In this document: piece by piece, positions 1 to 8,762 of the stretch
Layout: each line of letters opens with the position of its first letter
Position numbering within the stretch: the stretch's first letter is position 1
Source of the DNA: an uncultured Paracoccaceae bacterium
Lineage (GTDB): Bacteria; Pseudomonadota; Alphaproteobacteria; Rhodobacterales; Rhodobacteraceae
DNA: 64,000 nt
Direction of reading: 5' to 3'
NCBI GenBank assembly: GCA_947503175.1
Contig: CANNCO010000001.1
Location: 1,054,001 to 1,118,000 of the forward strand
Made by a program: the position numbers and the translations under genes
Notes under the pieces: model-generated
What the model was told of the DNA's origin: nothing
Databases searched by the model: none
Seen by the model: the letters and a program-made list of their open reading frames with translations, nothing else

Positions 1-267
1 CGCCACACGCCGCTGTGGTTTCACATAGTCCTTCAGCACCACGACCGACGGGATCCGGATCTCGGTCGACGGCGACCGGACCACCTCGTCATATTCCGCG
101 AGGATCGTCACCCGGTCGAGCCACGCCGCCTTGATCGCCTCCTGCCAGGGCCAGAGCGACAGGGGGTAGTAGGACAAAGGACGGTAGTCGGCGTTCAGAA
201 CCAGCGCGGGGTTGTGCCGCAGACTGTTTGGTTCGCGTACGAAACTTGTCCTGAACTCACCTTGCAT
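1..267 (-). CDS. HNH endonuclease family protein, N-terminal part (cut by window edge)
   Basis: The first 89 codons read leftwards from ATG at 267 and run off the window. The translation contains LVLNADYRPLSYYPLS followed by WPWQEAIKAAWLDRV and, further on, IRIPSVVVLKDYV. This is the highly conserved N-terminus of a small HNH nuclease family common in alphaproteobacteria. The catalytic HNH and zinc-binding part lies beyond the edge, so activity cannot be judged. A purine-rich GGACGGAG stands about 7 bases before the ATG and supports this start. Family recognition is from memory of these conserved blocks; the biological role of the family is not established. Confidence 0.8.
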   Translation of the reverse strand, partial: MQGEFRTSFVREPNSLRHNPALVLNADYRPLSYYPLSLWPWQEAIKAAWLDRVTILAEYDEVVRSPSTEIRIPSVVVLKDYVKPQRRVA

Positions 268-414
268 CTGCGACTCCGTCCTCGCTCTGTGACCCCGGTT
301 TGCGGCGCAGAGCGGGGGAACCCGCCCCGGCTTGAAACGGACTATATATGGCGGTATCCGCCTGACAACCCCCATCATTTGCGCGGGGCTTGCCCAAACC
401 CATAGGTCCGTCCC

Positions 415-424
415 GTAACGTTAC
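415..424. promoter_or_regulatory. Perfect palindrome GTAACGTTAC, possible LacI-type operator
   Basis: The ten-base palindrome GTAACGTTAC lies 60 bases upstream of the VOC gene. The same core, extended to GGTAACGTTACC, occurs at 17008-17019 upstream of the beta-barrel gene. Even palindromes with a central CpG are typical of LacI/GalR operators. No LacI-family regulator is encoded in this window, so the assignment is inference. Confidence 0.35.
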
Positions 425-483
425 CATGACAGTTATCCACAGGCACCGCTTTGCGCCGCCACTCTGTCAGGTTAGGCTACACC

Positions 484-915
484 ATGACCGATCCCGAAAC
501 ACCCCCCGCCCCGTCCGTTCCCGGGATTCTGGAGGCAGCCATCTATGCCGAAGACCTGGACGCCGCCGAAATGTTCTATGGCACGATTCTTTGGCTTGAG
601 GTGATCCAAAAGGTTCCGGGCCGGCATGTCTTCTTTCGTGCCGGACCCTCGGTCGTCCTGGTCTTCAACCCGTCCGCGACCGAGCAACCCTCCCGCAATC
701 CGAACCAGCCCGTCCCGCCCCATGGTGCGCGCGGCGCGGGCCATATCTGCCTGATGGCGACGGCAGAGGACCTTGACCGTTGGACATCGCGGCTGACCCG
801 CGACGGGGTCGAGATCGAAGCGGATTTCAGATGGCCGAACGGGGCGCGGTCGATCTATGTCCGCGATCCTGCCGGGAACTCCGTGGAACTCGCCGAACCG
901 CACCTCTGGGACTAG
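484..915 (+). CDS. VOC (glyoxalase/bleomycin resistance/dioxygenase) family protein
   Basis: This 143-residue protein has one vicinal-oxygen-chelate unit. A first beta-alpha-beta module starts ILEAAIYAEDLDAAEMFYG, a central histidine stretch reads GAGHICLMA, and the end reads YVRDPAGNSVELAEP, the classic C-terminal VOC signature with the metal-ligand glutamate. The ATG at 484 is preferred over one 33 bases earlier because it begins right at the family fold. The gene stands alone with its own upstream region and converges on the esterase gene, overlapping its stop by four bases. The substrate cannot be told from sequence; members range from lyases to dioxygenases and drug-binding proteins. Confidence 0.85.
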   Translation: MTDPETPPAPSVPGILEAAIYAEDLDAAEMFYGTILWLEVIQKVPGRHVFFRAGPSVVLVFNPSATEQPSRNPNQPVPPHGARGAGHICLMATAEDLDRWTSRLTRDGVEIEADFRWPNGARSIYVRDPAGNSVELAEPHLWD

Positions 916-1577
916 GCAACCCCCAGCTTGTCCCGCATGAACGCCAGCGCAACCGACAGCCCGTCGGGCGCGATACCGTGGCCCGTGCCTTTCATGACGT
1001 GGGCGTAAACCTCGAACCCAGCCTGCGTCAGCGCCTGCCCGGCCTCGTTCAGCGACGAGAACGGCACCACGTCATCGGCATCTCCATGAACCAGCAGGAC
1101 CGGCGGTTTCGAGATCGTTTCGGCCTCCAACGCCTCGGGCACCAGAAGACGCCCGGAGATCCCCACGACGCCCGCAACCGGAACTTCGCGGCGCGGTGCC
1201 ACATGCAGCGAAATCATGCAGCCCTGTGAGAACCCCAGAAGGATCAACCTGTCTGGTGTCAGCTCCAGCCGCGCCAGCTCTGCGTCCAGCATCGCATTCA
1301 CATCGGCTATCGAGGCCAGCATGCCACGGGCCGCGTCTTCTTCCGATGACCCGTCCAGCCACGGGATCGGCGCCCACTGAAATCCCATCGGGTTGTTGGT
1401 GCAGGGATCGGGCGCATCCGGCGCGACAAAGGCCGTGTCAGGCAAGTGTGGCGCCAGAGGATCGGCCAGACCCAGAAGGTCGTTCCCGTCCGCGCCATAG
1501 CCATGCACGAACACCACGAGCGAGCCTGCGTTGCCCGAGGCCGCATCCTTGCGGTGAACCGTCAATTCCCGTGTCAT
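912..1577 (-). CDS. Phospholipase/carboxylesterase family alpha/beta hydrolase
   Basis: This is a 221-residue alpha/beta hydrolase of the acyl-protein thioesterase/carboxylesterase (Abhydrolase_2) family. The nucleophile elbow GFSQG places Ser117 as nucleophile, HGDADDVVP gives the acid (Asp168), and GTGHGI gives His200, so the catalytic triad is complete. An oxyanion-type FVHGYGADG lies at residues 23-31. No signal peptide is visible, so it should be cytoplasmic. The start codon overlaps the stop of the upstream glycosylase (ATGA), so the two are translationally coupled and probably follow cobK in one transcript. The natural ester substrate is unknown. Confidence 0.88.
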   Translation of the reverse strand: MTRELTVHRKDAASGNAGSLVVFVHGYGADGNDLLGLADPLAPHLPDTAFVAPDAPDPCTNNPMGFQWAPIPWLDGSSEEDAARGMLASIADVNAMLDAELARLELTPDRLILLGFSQGCMISLHVAPRREVPVAGVVGISGRLLVPEALEAETISKPPVLLVHGDADDVVPFSSLNEAGQALTQAGFEVYAHVMKGTGHGIAPDGLSVALAFMRDKLGVA

Positions 1578-2206
1578 CTCGTGCCTTCCCGTTCCTTTGC
1601 CACCCGGTAGTAGGCCCAGAGCAGCCGGGCCGCAACGCCCCGCCATGGCGACCATTCCACCGACATCTCGCGCAGCGCCTTTTCGGACGGTCGACCCTCC
1701 ATCTCGAACAGGATGCGCGCGGCCTCCTGCAACGCCAGATCGCCGGGTGCGAAGACATCCGCGCGGCCCAGCGAAAACATCGCATAGATCTCGGCCGTCC
1801 AGCGCCCGATGCCGGGCACGGTCACAAGCGTCTCGATCACCTCGTCGGTATGGCAGTTGCGCAGGTCGGCATAGCGGATGCCCGAGCGGGCCAGTTCGCG
1901 GGCGTAACGGATCTTCTGCCGCGACAACCCGCAGGTGCGCAGTTCCTCGTCCGAGGCCCGGATGATCTTGCGCGGGCCGATCAGACCCGCCGCCTTCAGC
2001 CGTCCCCAGATCGCATCGGCGGCGGCGACCGAGACCTGCTGGCTGACGATGGCATCCAGAAGCGCTGCGAACCCGTCGCGCTTCAGCCGAAGCGGCAACG
2101 GCCCGGTCAGGTCCAGCGCCTGCGCGAAACGCGGCTCGCGGCCTGCAAGATAGGCCGCCCCCTCGGCCACGCAGTCCGGGGTCTCGATGATCCGGCCGAT
2201 ACTCAT
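1574..2206 (-). CDS. DNA-3-methyladenine glycosylase II family (AlkA-like, HhH-GPD)
   Basis: This 210-residue base-excision repair glycosylase removes alkylated purines from DNA. Residues about 50-160 form the HhH-GPD domain: IVSQQVSV near residue 53, the helix-hairpin-helix VPGIGRWTAE at 130-139, and the catalytic aspartate in FAPGD (Asp156). It lacks the N-terminal AlkA barrel of the 282-residue E. coli enzyme, which is usual for short alphaproteobacterial members. It follows cobK by nine bases and overlaps the esterase start by four, so it is the middle gene of a three-gene unit. No inducible (ada-type) promoter signature was seen. Confidence 0.9.
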   Translation of the reverse strand: MSIGRIIETPDCVAEGAAYLAGREPRFAQALDLTGPLPLRLKRDGFAALLDAIVSQQVSVAAADAIWGRLKAAGLIGPRKIIRASDEELRTCGLSRQKIRYARELARSGIRYADLRNCHTDEVIETLVTVPGIGRWTAEIYAMFSLGRADVFAPGDLALQEAARILFEMEGRPSEKALREMSVEWSPWRGVAARLLWAYYRVAKEREGTR

Positions 2207-2215
2207 GGGCCGGTT

Positions 2216-2950
2216 CTACAGGCGGCGACGCACCCATGCCAGAGCTTCCGTGACGGTCCGGATGCGCGCCGCCTGGGGTTGCTGGGGTCTGCGGATCATG
2301 CCCACCGGAAGCCCAAGCTGCCGCGCCGCTTCGATGATCGGCATCCCGGCCCCGCCGCCCGAGTTCCGCGCGATGATCCAATCGATCCGAAGGCTGTGAA
2401 GCAGCGCCATCTCGGCCTCGGATGACAAGTGACCCGGGCGGTGCAGGAACCGGCCATGCGCAAATGGAAAGACATCATGGCCCCGCTCCCGCACCCGGAC
2501 GTAAATCGTGCGCCCCTCAAAACCGTTGAACGCATCCATCCCGCGGCGGCCCGTTGCCAGCAGAACCCGCGCACCGGGCGGGATATACGAAGCGGCCTCG
2601 GCGCCGGAGTTCAGAAACGTCCAGTTGTCCGCCGGCCGGGGCACCCAGGGCGGGCGCAGAAACTGAACATAGTCGATATCGTTTTCGGCGCAGGCCTGCG
2701 CCGTACGTGCCGACACCCGCGCTGCGAACGGGTGGGTCGCATCGAGGACCGCGTCGATGTTTTCGCTCCGCAGCCATTCTGCGAATGCGGCGTCGCTGCC
2801 CCAGCCGCCGATGCGTGTGGGCACATTGAACGATTCCGGCGCCCGGGACGCCCGGGCCAGGGATGCGATCGGAACGACCTGATCGAAGCGCGCGAGCGCC
2901 TGACCGATCTGAACCGCTTCCGGCGTCCCCGCCAGCAGCAACAGCTTCAT
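2216..2950 (-). CDS. cobK: Precorrin-6A/cobalt-precorrin-6A reductase
   Basis: This 244-residue NAD(P)H-dependent reductase acts in the corrin ring pathway to cobalamin. The start MKLLLLAGTPEAVQI is the family's N-terminal nucleotide-binding strand and loop. DAVLDATHPFAARVSA is the conserved DATHPFA motif, followed by LLATGRRGM and IIARNSGGGAG, all typical of CbiJ/CobK. Length matches the family. No other cobalamin gene lies in the window, so it is separated from the main cob cluster. The 220-base upstream region was read for a cobalamin riboswitch and no B12-box was found. Confidence 0.93.
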   Translation of the reverse strand: MKLLLLAGTPEAVQIGQALARFDQVVPIASLARASRAPESFNVPTRIGGWGSDAAFAEWLRSENIDAVLDATHPFAARVSARTAQACAENDIDYVQFLRPPWVPRPADNWTFLNSGAEAASYIPPGARVLLATGRRGMDAFNGFEGRTIYVRVRERGHDVFPFAHGRFLHRPGHLSSEAEMALLHSLRIDWIIARNSGGGAGMPIIEAARQLGLPVGMIRRPQQPQAARIRTVTEALAWVRRRL

Positions 2951-3171
2951 CTTTGCATCCGTCCGGACCTTCTCGTCCCGTGTGGTTCCGATGGAAACCA
3001 GTCGCCGAAACGCCTCCCAGTGAGGGCTGACTTAGATCGAAAACCGGTTTGGGCGAGACCCAGGGTAAATTTCAAGTCCAGAACCGCAAACTCCCATCCC
3101 CGTGCGGCGTGCCCGCCACGTGATGCCGCACCCACTTGCCGTCGCCCCTGACGGAAGATAGCAGAGATCCC

Positions 3172-4395
3172 ATGACATCCATGCCCCTTGATGACACACG
3201 CGCGAAACGCAACGTTGCCGTCCTGGTCGCGGCACAGGCGATTCTGGGAAGCCAGTTGCCGATGGTCTTTGTCATCGGCGGGCTTGCCGGACAGCAGCTG
3301 GCGCCGATCGCCTGTCTGGCGACCCTGCCGATCTCGATGATCGTGTTCGGGTCGATGACAACCGCGCCGTGGATTTCGCCTTTCATGCAGAAACACGGGC
3401 GGCGCGCGGGGTTCATGGTGGGCGCTGTCGGCGGGCTTGCGGGCGCGGTGGTCGCTGCCTTCGGCATCGCGCTCGAAAACTTCTGGCTGTTCCTTCTGGG
3501 GTCCTACCTGACGGGCATCTACATGTCGGCGCAGGGCTTTTACCGGTTTGCTGCCGCCGATACGGCCTCTGAGGCCTACCGGCCAAAGGCGATATCATAC
3601 GTGCTGGCCGGCGGATTGCTTTCCGCGCTGATCGGGCCGCAGATCGTCGCTGTCCTGACGAACACGCCCATTGCCACGGTGGACCGGTTCCTGCCCGTCT
3701 ATTACGCACTGATCGTGATAAACCTCGTGGGTATGGCGATTTTCTTTGCCCTTGACATTCCCAAGCCGCCTGCCCCGGCCATCGACGCACCTGCGGGCCG
3801 GTCGCGCAGGGCGCTTCTGACAGAACCCGCCATCCTCGTGGCCGTCATCTGCGGAATGGTTTCCTATGCGCTGATGAACCTAGTGATGACCTCGACACCG
3901 CTCGCCGTCGTCGGCTGCGGCTTCAGCGTGGCGGATGCGTCCAACGTCGTTTCGGCCCATGTGCTTGCGATGTTCGCGCCATCGTTCTTCACCGGCCACC
4001 TGATCGCCCGGTTCGGGTCCGAACGCATCGTTGCGACCGGGCTGGTGATCCTCGCGCTGGCGGGCGTCGTGGCCTTGAGTGGCGTTACGCTTGGCAACTT
4101 CTTCGTGGCGTTGATCCTACTGGGGGTCGGCTGGAATTTCGGTTTCATCGGCGCCACGACGATGCTGACCTCTGCCCATGAACCCCACGAGCGGGGCCGC
4201 GTGCAGGGGCTGAACGACGCTATCGTCATGGGCTGCGTCACCTTCGCCTCGCTCGCCTCGGGCGGGCTGATGAACTGCGCCGGCGGCGATGTGGTCGAAG
4301 GCTGGAACGCGGTCAACATCGCCATGGCGCCGTTCCTCGCGCTGGCGGGCGGTGCGCTGATCTGGCTGGCGCTGCGCCCTGCCCGGATGGCGTGA
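3172..4395 (+). CDS. MFS transporter
   Basis: This 407-residue inner-membrane protein shows about 12 hydrophobic segments, with a central loop near residues 205-215 between two six-helix halves. The start at MTSMPLDD (ATG 3172) is preferred to one 36 bases earlier because the first membrane span follows at the usual distance. The cytoplasmic loop after helix 2 reads KHGRRAGF, a weak form of the MFS motif A. Single gene, own promoter region, followed by a long hairpin repeat. The substrate is not predictable; drug or small-solute export is typical of the group. Confidence 0.88.
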   Translation: MTSMPLDDTRAKRNVAVLVAAQAILGSQLPMVFVIGGLAGQQLAPIACLATLPISMIVFGSMTTAPWISPFMQKHGRRAGFMVGAVGGLAGAVVAAFGIALENFWLFLLGSYLTGIYMSAQGFYRFAAADTASEAYRPKAISYVLAGGLLSALIGPQIVAVLTNTPIATVDRFLPVYYALIVINLVGMAIFFALDIPKPPAPAIDAPAGRSRRALLTEPAILVAVICGMVSYALMNLVMTSTPLAVVGCGFSVADASNVVSAHVLAMFAPSFFTGHLIARFGSERIVATGLVILALAGVVALSGVTLGNFFVALILLGVGWNFGFIGATTMLTSAHEPHERGRVQGLNDAIVMGCVTFASLASGGLMNCAGGDVVEGWNAVNIAMAPFLALAGGALIWLALRPARMA

Positions 4396-4405
4396 CGGCT
4401 GAACA

Positions 4406-4493
4406 TCCGGGAGGTTTTGCGTATTTGGGACAAGACGAAGGGGCAGAGATGGCCCCCCTTCTTCATTGTTTCCTAAATACTCCCGCCGGAGGC
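4406..4493. repeat. Intergenic inverted repeat of the ATTGTT...ATACTCCCGCCGGAGG family, copy 1
   Basis: Left arm 4406-4440 (CCGGGAGG...GTATTTGGGACAAGACGAAG) pairs imperfectly with right arm 4460-4491 (CTTCATTGTTTCCTAAATA then CTCCCGCCGGA). The centre GAAGGGG...CCCCTTC extends the stem. It lies between the convergent MFS and dctM genes, where it could end transcription from both sides. Copies 2 and 3 are at 8868-8950 and 58797-58829. Such elements are frequent between genes in Rhodobacteraceae. Confidence 0.75.
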
Positions 4494-4503
4494 ATGAAAC
4501 CGT

Positions 4504-5856
4504 TCAGAACATCGCACCCACGAGCCAGAGTGTGATCCCCGGAAACAGAACGAGGATCACGACGCGGATCAGATCGGACAGGACAAAGGGCGTGACACCG
4601 GCATAGGTCCGCGAGATGGGCACGTTGCGCGCCACCTGGTTGATAATGAACAGGTTGAGCCCCACGGGCGGCGTGATCAGCCCGACCTCGACCACGATCA
4701 GCGCGAGAATCCCGAACCAGATCGCGGTTTCCTCGGGCGACAGGCCGAAATCCAGCGCCATGACGATCGGAAAGAAGATCGGGATGGTGAGCAGGATCAT
4801 CGACAGGGAATCCATCACGCAGCCGAAGATCAGGTAGGCCACGAGCATCAGCGACAGAACCAGAAACGGCGCAAGCCCCTGTGCCGTGACCCAGTCGGCC
4901 AGTTGCTGCGGCGCCTGGGTGAAGGCGAGAAAGGAATTGAAAAGCTGCGCGCCGAAGAGGATCAGAAAGATCATCGCCGTGGCCTGCGCCGTCTCAAGGA
5001 TCGAGGCCCGGAAGGTCGTCCAGTTCAGCCCGCCGGTGAACAGCCCGTAAAGCCCCGTCGCAACCGCGCCCACCGCCGCGCCCTCGGTCGGCGTGAAGAG
5101 CGCCTGCACCCCGTCCCTGCTCCAGTTCCAGTCCCCGGCGATCCCGCCCATGACAAGACCGAAGATCACCACGACCGGCCAGACCCGAAGGAGCGTCCGA
5201 AAGCGATGCGCATAGGGTTTTCGGGGCGCGGGCGGCGCCGCACCCGGGCGCACCCGCACATAGATCGCGACGGTGAGCATATAGCCAAGTGCGGCGAGAA
5301 TCCCCGGAACCAGTGCCGCCAGGAACATCTTGACGATATTCTGCTCGGTCAGGATCGCATAGATCACCAGGATCACCGAGGGCGGGATCAGGATGCCCAG
5401 CGTTCCGCCCGCCGCCAGCACCCCCGTCGACAACGCGTCGGAATAGCCCCGCCTGCGCATCTCGGGCAGCGCCACCTGCCCCATGGTCGAGGCGGTGGCC
5501 AGTGACGAGCCACAAACAGCACCGAACCCCGCACAGGCTCCGACGGCCGCCATGGCCACCCCGCCCTTTCGGTGCCCGAGCCAGTCCGATGCGGCCTCGA
5601 ACAGCGCCGCCGACATGCCCGATTTCGTCGCGAACTGCCCCATCAGCAGGAACAGCGGCACGATCGACAGCGAATAGCTCGCAAAAGCGTCATATGTCAG
5701 GGTCTTCATCTGGGCGAGCGTCGCATTGGGATGGCCCAGCACGATCCATGTTCCGAAGAACCCGGTCAGCCCCATGGCCAGCGCGATGGGCACCCTGAGG
5801 AAGATCGCCAGCAGCATCAGGCCGAAGGCGGCAAGCGCCAGTTCCAGTCCCGTCAT
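4504..5856 (-). CDS. dctM: TRAP transporter large permease subunit (DctM type)
   Basis: This 450-residue membrane protein is the large subunit of a tripartite ATP-independent periplasmic transporter. About 12 to 13 hydrophobic segments are visible, with the family blocks FLLMGQFATKSGMSAALFE, GVLAAGGTLGILIPPSV (helix-breaking IPPS loop) and GLITPPVGLN. It uses an ion gradient to import an organic acid delivered by the periplasmic protein at 7722-8762. The start overlaps the dctQ stop by four bases (ATGA). It is the last gene of the leftward operon dctP, monooxygenase, dctQ, dctM. The ligand is not predictable from sequence. Confidence 0.95.
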   Translation of the reverse strand: MTGLELALAAFGLMLLAIFLRVPIALAMGLTGFFGTWIVLGHPNATLAQMKTLTYDAFASYSLSIVPLFLLMGQFATKSGMSAALFEAASDWLGHRKGGVAMAAVGACAGFGAVCGSSLATASTMGQVALPEMRRRGYSDALSTGVLAAGGTLGILIPPSVILVIYAILTEQNIVKMFLAALVPGILAALGYMLTVAIYVRVRPGAAPPAPRKPYAHRFRTLLRVWPVVVIFGLVMGGIAGDWNWSRDGVQALFTPTEGAAVGAVATGLYGLFTGGLNWTTFRASILETAQATAMIFLILFGAQLFNSFLAFTQAPQQLADWVTAQGLAPFLVLSLMLVAYLIFGCVMDSLSMILLTIPIFFPIVMALDFGLSPEETAIWFGILALIVVEVGLITPPVGLNLFIINQVARNVPISRTYAGVTPFVLSDLIRVVILVLFPGITLWLVGAMF

Positions 5857-6419
5857 GGCACGGCTTCCGCGCCGCGGGCGACCCAGAGACCGGCCCGGAC
5901 CATGGTGAAGAGCGACACGGCGAAGAACAGGATCGCCCCCAGCGTTGCGAGGGCGAACGGGATCCAGACTGGCATAGCCAGTTCATAGGTCGTTTCGGGA
6001 AAGAACGGCGGCGCCCCAAACCCCAGGGCGGCGCGAAACGCCTCGCTGCCGTAGGGAAATTTCTCGCCCAGCCCCAACCACAGTCGCCAGAGGATCACCC
6101 CGGACGCAAGCGTCATCAGCGCATCGCCGACAAGGCCCAGGATCGCCTGAAACCGAAGCGGCAAACGCGAGGTGAAGATATCCACCGTCACATGGCCCCG
6201 GCGCAGCTGACACCATGGCAGAAACCAGAAGACCGCAATGGCGGTGCCCGCCTCGACCAGTTCGAAATCCCCGCGAATGGGCGACAGGCCGAACGGGATC
6301 AGCGCACGGCCCGAAATCGAGAGCACCGTGAGCACCGCGATGGCCACCAGGATCAGCCCGCCGGCCCAGGCAAAGATGCGGGCCAGCCTGTCCAGCACTG
6401 TCTCGATCCGTGCAATCAC
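5853..6419 (-). CDS. dctQ: TRAP transporter small permease subunit (DctQ type)
   Basis: This 188-residue protein has four hydrophobic segments (about residues 15-35, 60-75, 95-115 and 150-172), the usual layout of TRAP small subunits. The block FWFLPWCQLRRGHVTVDIFTS is the recognisable signature. It forms the membrane complex with DctM. Its start overlaps the stop of the FAD monooxygenase by four bases and its stop overlaps the dctM start, so three consecutive genes are translationally coupled. Confidence 0.92.
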   Translation of the reverse strand: MIARIETVLDRLARIFAWAGGLILVAIAVLTVLSISGRALIPFGLSPIRGDFELVEAGTAIAVFWFLPWCQLRRGHVTVDIFTSRLPLRFQAILGLVGDALMTLASGVILWRLWLGLGEKFPYGSEAFRAALGFGAPPFFPETTYELAMPVWIPFALATLGAILFFAVSLFTMVRAGLWVARGAEAVP

Positions 6420-7672
6420 CCCGGACCCGCCAGCATCGGCAGGCTGGCATTCAGCGCCGCCACATCCATTCCCGCGATCTCCTTATAGCCGTCTGCGAAG
6501 GCCTGCCGCTCCGCAAGGGGCATCACCTCGTCGATATCCTCGAACCCATCCGGCGCCCGGTCATCGACGATATCAAGGATCCTGTCCGGCCCGTCGCCGC
6601 GATTGGCAAGGACGACAGCGTTCACGGCCTCGCGCCGGATGTCGTCATAGGCCTCAAGGGCGTCCGAACTCACGCCCCTGTCGCGGAACTCCCGCGCCAG
6701 AACGCGCGCATCCAGGATGCCCTGCGACGCACCGTTGGACCCGATCGGATACATCGCATGGGCCGCATCGCCCAAAAGCGTGACCGGGCCATGGGTCCAG
6801 CGCGGCAGCGGATCACGGTCGACCATCGGAAACTCATAGACGGCCTCTGCGGCCCGGATCACTGCGGGAACATCCAGCCAGTCGAACGACCAATCGGCAA
6901 AGGCGGGCAGGAAATCCTCCAGCACCCCGTCACGGTTCCAGTCCTGTGCGCGCCACTGGTATCCCTCGGGCATGGCGAGATCGGCGATCCAGTTGATCAG
7001 GCTGCCCCCATCCGGGGTGTCGGCAATCGGGTAGGCCGCGAATTTCACGTTTTTGCGGCCGGTCATCGACACGGTGCGCCCGGTCAGGAAACGCGGCCCG
7101 ACGGTCGTGCCGCGCCACATCATCGTCCCGCCCCACTGGGCGGGGCCCTCGTCGGGGTAAAGGTTGGCACGCACCGATGAGTTGATGCCATCGGCGCCGA
7201 CAAGCACGGCCCCCTCCACGGTCCCATGGGACACCCCCGTTCGCCTGTCCGTCAGATCGACGCAAACGCCATCGTTCGCGTCACGCCAGCCCGACACGGC
7301 GTGACCCGGAACGATCACGTCGCCGCAGCGCTTCAGAAGCGTGCGATAGAGAAGCATCTGGAACCGGCCGCGATGGATCGAGTATTGCGGCCAGCGATAG
7401 CCTGCAAGCCGGCCCCTCGGTTCACTCCAGATCAGACGCCCGTGCCGCGAGAAATAGGCGACCTCTTCGGTTCGAAGACCAGTGCGGTCCAACCCCGTCT
7501 CCAGCCCCAGCTCGAACAACTCGCGTACCGCGTGCGGTTGCAGGTTGATGCCCACGCCAAGGGGCCGGACCTCGCGCACCGCCTCGAAGATGCGGAACGG
7601 GATACCCACCTGATGCAGCGATAGACCAAGGGCAAGGCCGGTGATGCCCGCGCCTGCGATAAGAACTGTCAT
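6416..7672 (-). CDS. FAD-dependent monooxygenase (aromatic hydroxylase type)
   Basis: This 418-residue class A flavoprotein monooxygenase should be cytoplasmic. The N-terminal dinucleotide fold GAGITGLALGLSLHQVG binds ADP of FAD, VGADGINSSVR is the DG motif near residue 160, and LLGDAAHAMYPIGSNGASQ is the GD motif that binds FAD ribityl and NAD(P)H. Its length and blocks resemble the PhzS-like group more than salicylate hydroxylase proper. It lies between the TRAP binding protein and the TRAP permeases and is coupled to dctQ, so it very likely acts on the imported compound or its first product. The exact substrate is unknown. Confidence 0.9.
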   Translation of the reverse strand: MTVLIAGAGITGLALGLSLHQVGIPFRIFEAVREVRPLGVGINLQPHAVRELFELGLETGLDRTGLRTEEVAYFSRHGRLIWSEPRGRLAGYRWPQYSIHRGRFQMLLYRTLLKRCGDVIVPGHAVSGWRDANDGVCVDLTDRRTGVSHGTVEGAVLVGADGINSSVRANLYPDEGPAQWGGTMMWRGTTVGPRFLTGRTVSMTGRKNVKFAAYPIADTPDGGSLINWIADLAMPEGYQWRAQDWNRDGVLEDFLPAFADWSFDWLDVPAVIRAAEAVYEFPMVDRDPLPRWTHGPVTLLGDAAHAMYPIGSNGASQGILDARVLAREFRDRGVSSDALEAYDDIRREAVNAVVLANRGDGPDRILDIVDDRAPDGFEDIDEVMPLAERQAFADGYKEIAGMDVAALNASLPMLAGPG

Positions 7673-7721
7673 GACCCCCCGGATGTCGTCGGGGCACGCA
7701 TCGCCGCGCGCCCCGTTTGCT

Positions 7722-8762
7722 TCAACTGCCGCCGGTGTGTTTGGCGATCAACGCCTGGGCATCGTCGACCATCTGCCGGCCAGCCAGCCCCTTGCTCTCC
7801 ATCTCGGCGATCCAGGCCTCGGTCTGCGCCGCACCGATCGCGCGCAGCTCATCGACTACCGCCTCGTCAAGCGTCACGACGGCATTGTCTGTGCCGTTCA
7901 CCAGCTCTTCGCCGACCGTATCGCCCTTGTCCATGGCGGCCCCCGCCATACCCGAGACTTCAAGCCCGGAATTGGCGTCGATCACCGCCTTGAGATCATC
8001 CGGCAGCCGGTTGTAGCTGTCGAGGTTCATGCCCCAGACGAATACGGTGTTGTAAAGCGCGCGGTCGCCGCCGATCTGCGTGTGGCTGTCGGCCAGTTCA
8101 TGCACCTTCAGGGGCGGCACGATCTCCCACGGGATCACACCGCCATCGACGACGCCCTTCGACAGGGCTTCGGGGAAGGCCGGGACCGGCATGCCCACGG
8201 TCGTGGCGCCAAGCGATTCCAGCAGCGCGTTCGCCTGACGCGACGGCCCGCGCAGTTTCAAACCCTCGAAATCGGCGGTCGAGGTGATCGGATCGCCCTT
8301 CTTGTGGATCACGCCGGGGCCATGGACATGGATCGCGATCGGCTTGATATCTCCGAACCGCTCGGTCAGATAGGTCTCGCCGAACTCCCAAAGCGCCTTC
8401 GACGTGGCCTCGGCGCTCATCGAGGACATGAAGGGCAGCTCGAACGCCTCGGCTTCCGGGAAACGGCCCGGGTTATAGGATGGCAGCGCCCAGCCGCAAT
8501 CGATCACCCCGTCCCGGATCTGATCATAAAGCGCGGGCGGGCTGCCGCCCAATTGCATCGCCGGATAGATCTCGACCTTGATCCGGCCATCTGAATCCGC
8601 TTCGACCTTGCGGGCCCAGGGTTCGATGAAAAACCGCGGGATCGAGGCCATGGGACTCAGGAAATGCTGGCACCGCAGGGTCACGTCCTGCGCCATCGGT
8701 GCAGTGGCCGACAGCGTGACCGCAACCGCGCCCGCGAGGGCTGATATCAGCAATCGTTTCAT
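7722..8762 (-). CDS. dctP: TRAP transporter periplasmic substrate-binding protein (DctP type)
   Basis: This 346-residue periplasmic binding protein carries a signal peptide MKRLLISALAGAVAVTLS...APMAQD. Family features are the block LKLRGPSRQANALLESLGA, with the conserved arginine that clamps a carboxylate, and PAFPEALSKGVVDGG. The start is fixed by GGGAGGAA eight bases upstream; an in-frame extension of 44 codons further upstream lacks signal-peptide logic. First gene of the TRAP operon. The ligand is probably an organic anion. Upstream lies a hairpin repeat, so the promoter should fall between it and the start. Confidence 0.94.
   Translation of the reverse strand: MKRLLISALAGAVAVTLSATAPMAQDVTLRCQHFLSPMASIPRFFIEPWARKVEADSDGRIKVEIYPAMQLGGSPPALYDQIRDGVIDCGWALPSYNPGRFPEAEAFELPFMSSMSAEATSKALWEFGETYLTERFGDIKPIAIHVHGPGVIHKKGDPITSTADFEGLKLRGPSRQANALLESLGATTVGMPVPAFPEALSKGVVDGGVIPWEIVPPLKVHELADSHTQIGGDRALYNTVFVWGMNLDSYNRLPDDLKAVIDANSGLEVSGMAGAAMDKGDTVGEELVNGTDNAVVTLDEAVVDELRAIGAAQTEAWIAEMESKGLAGRQMVDDAQALIAKHTGGS

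Noticed and set aside
2951-3171. Possible cobalamin riboswitch upstream of cobK
   Set aside because: No B12-box or conserved core segments could be found on the minus strand.
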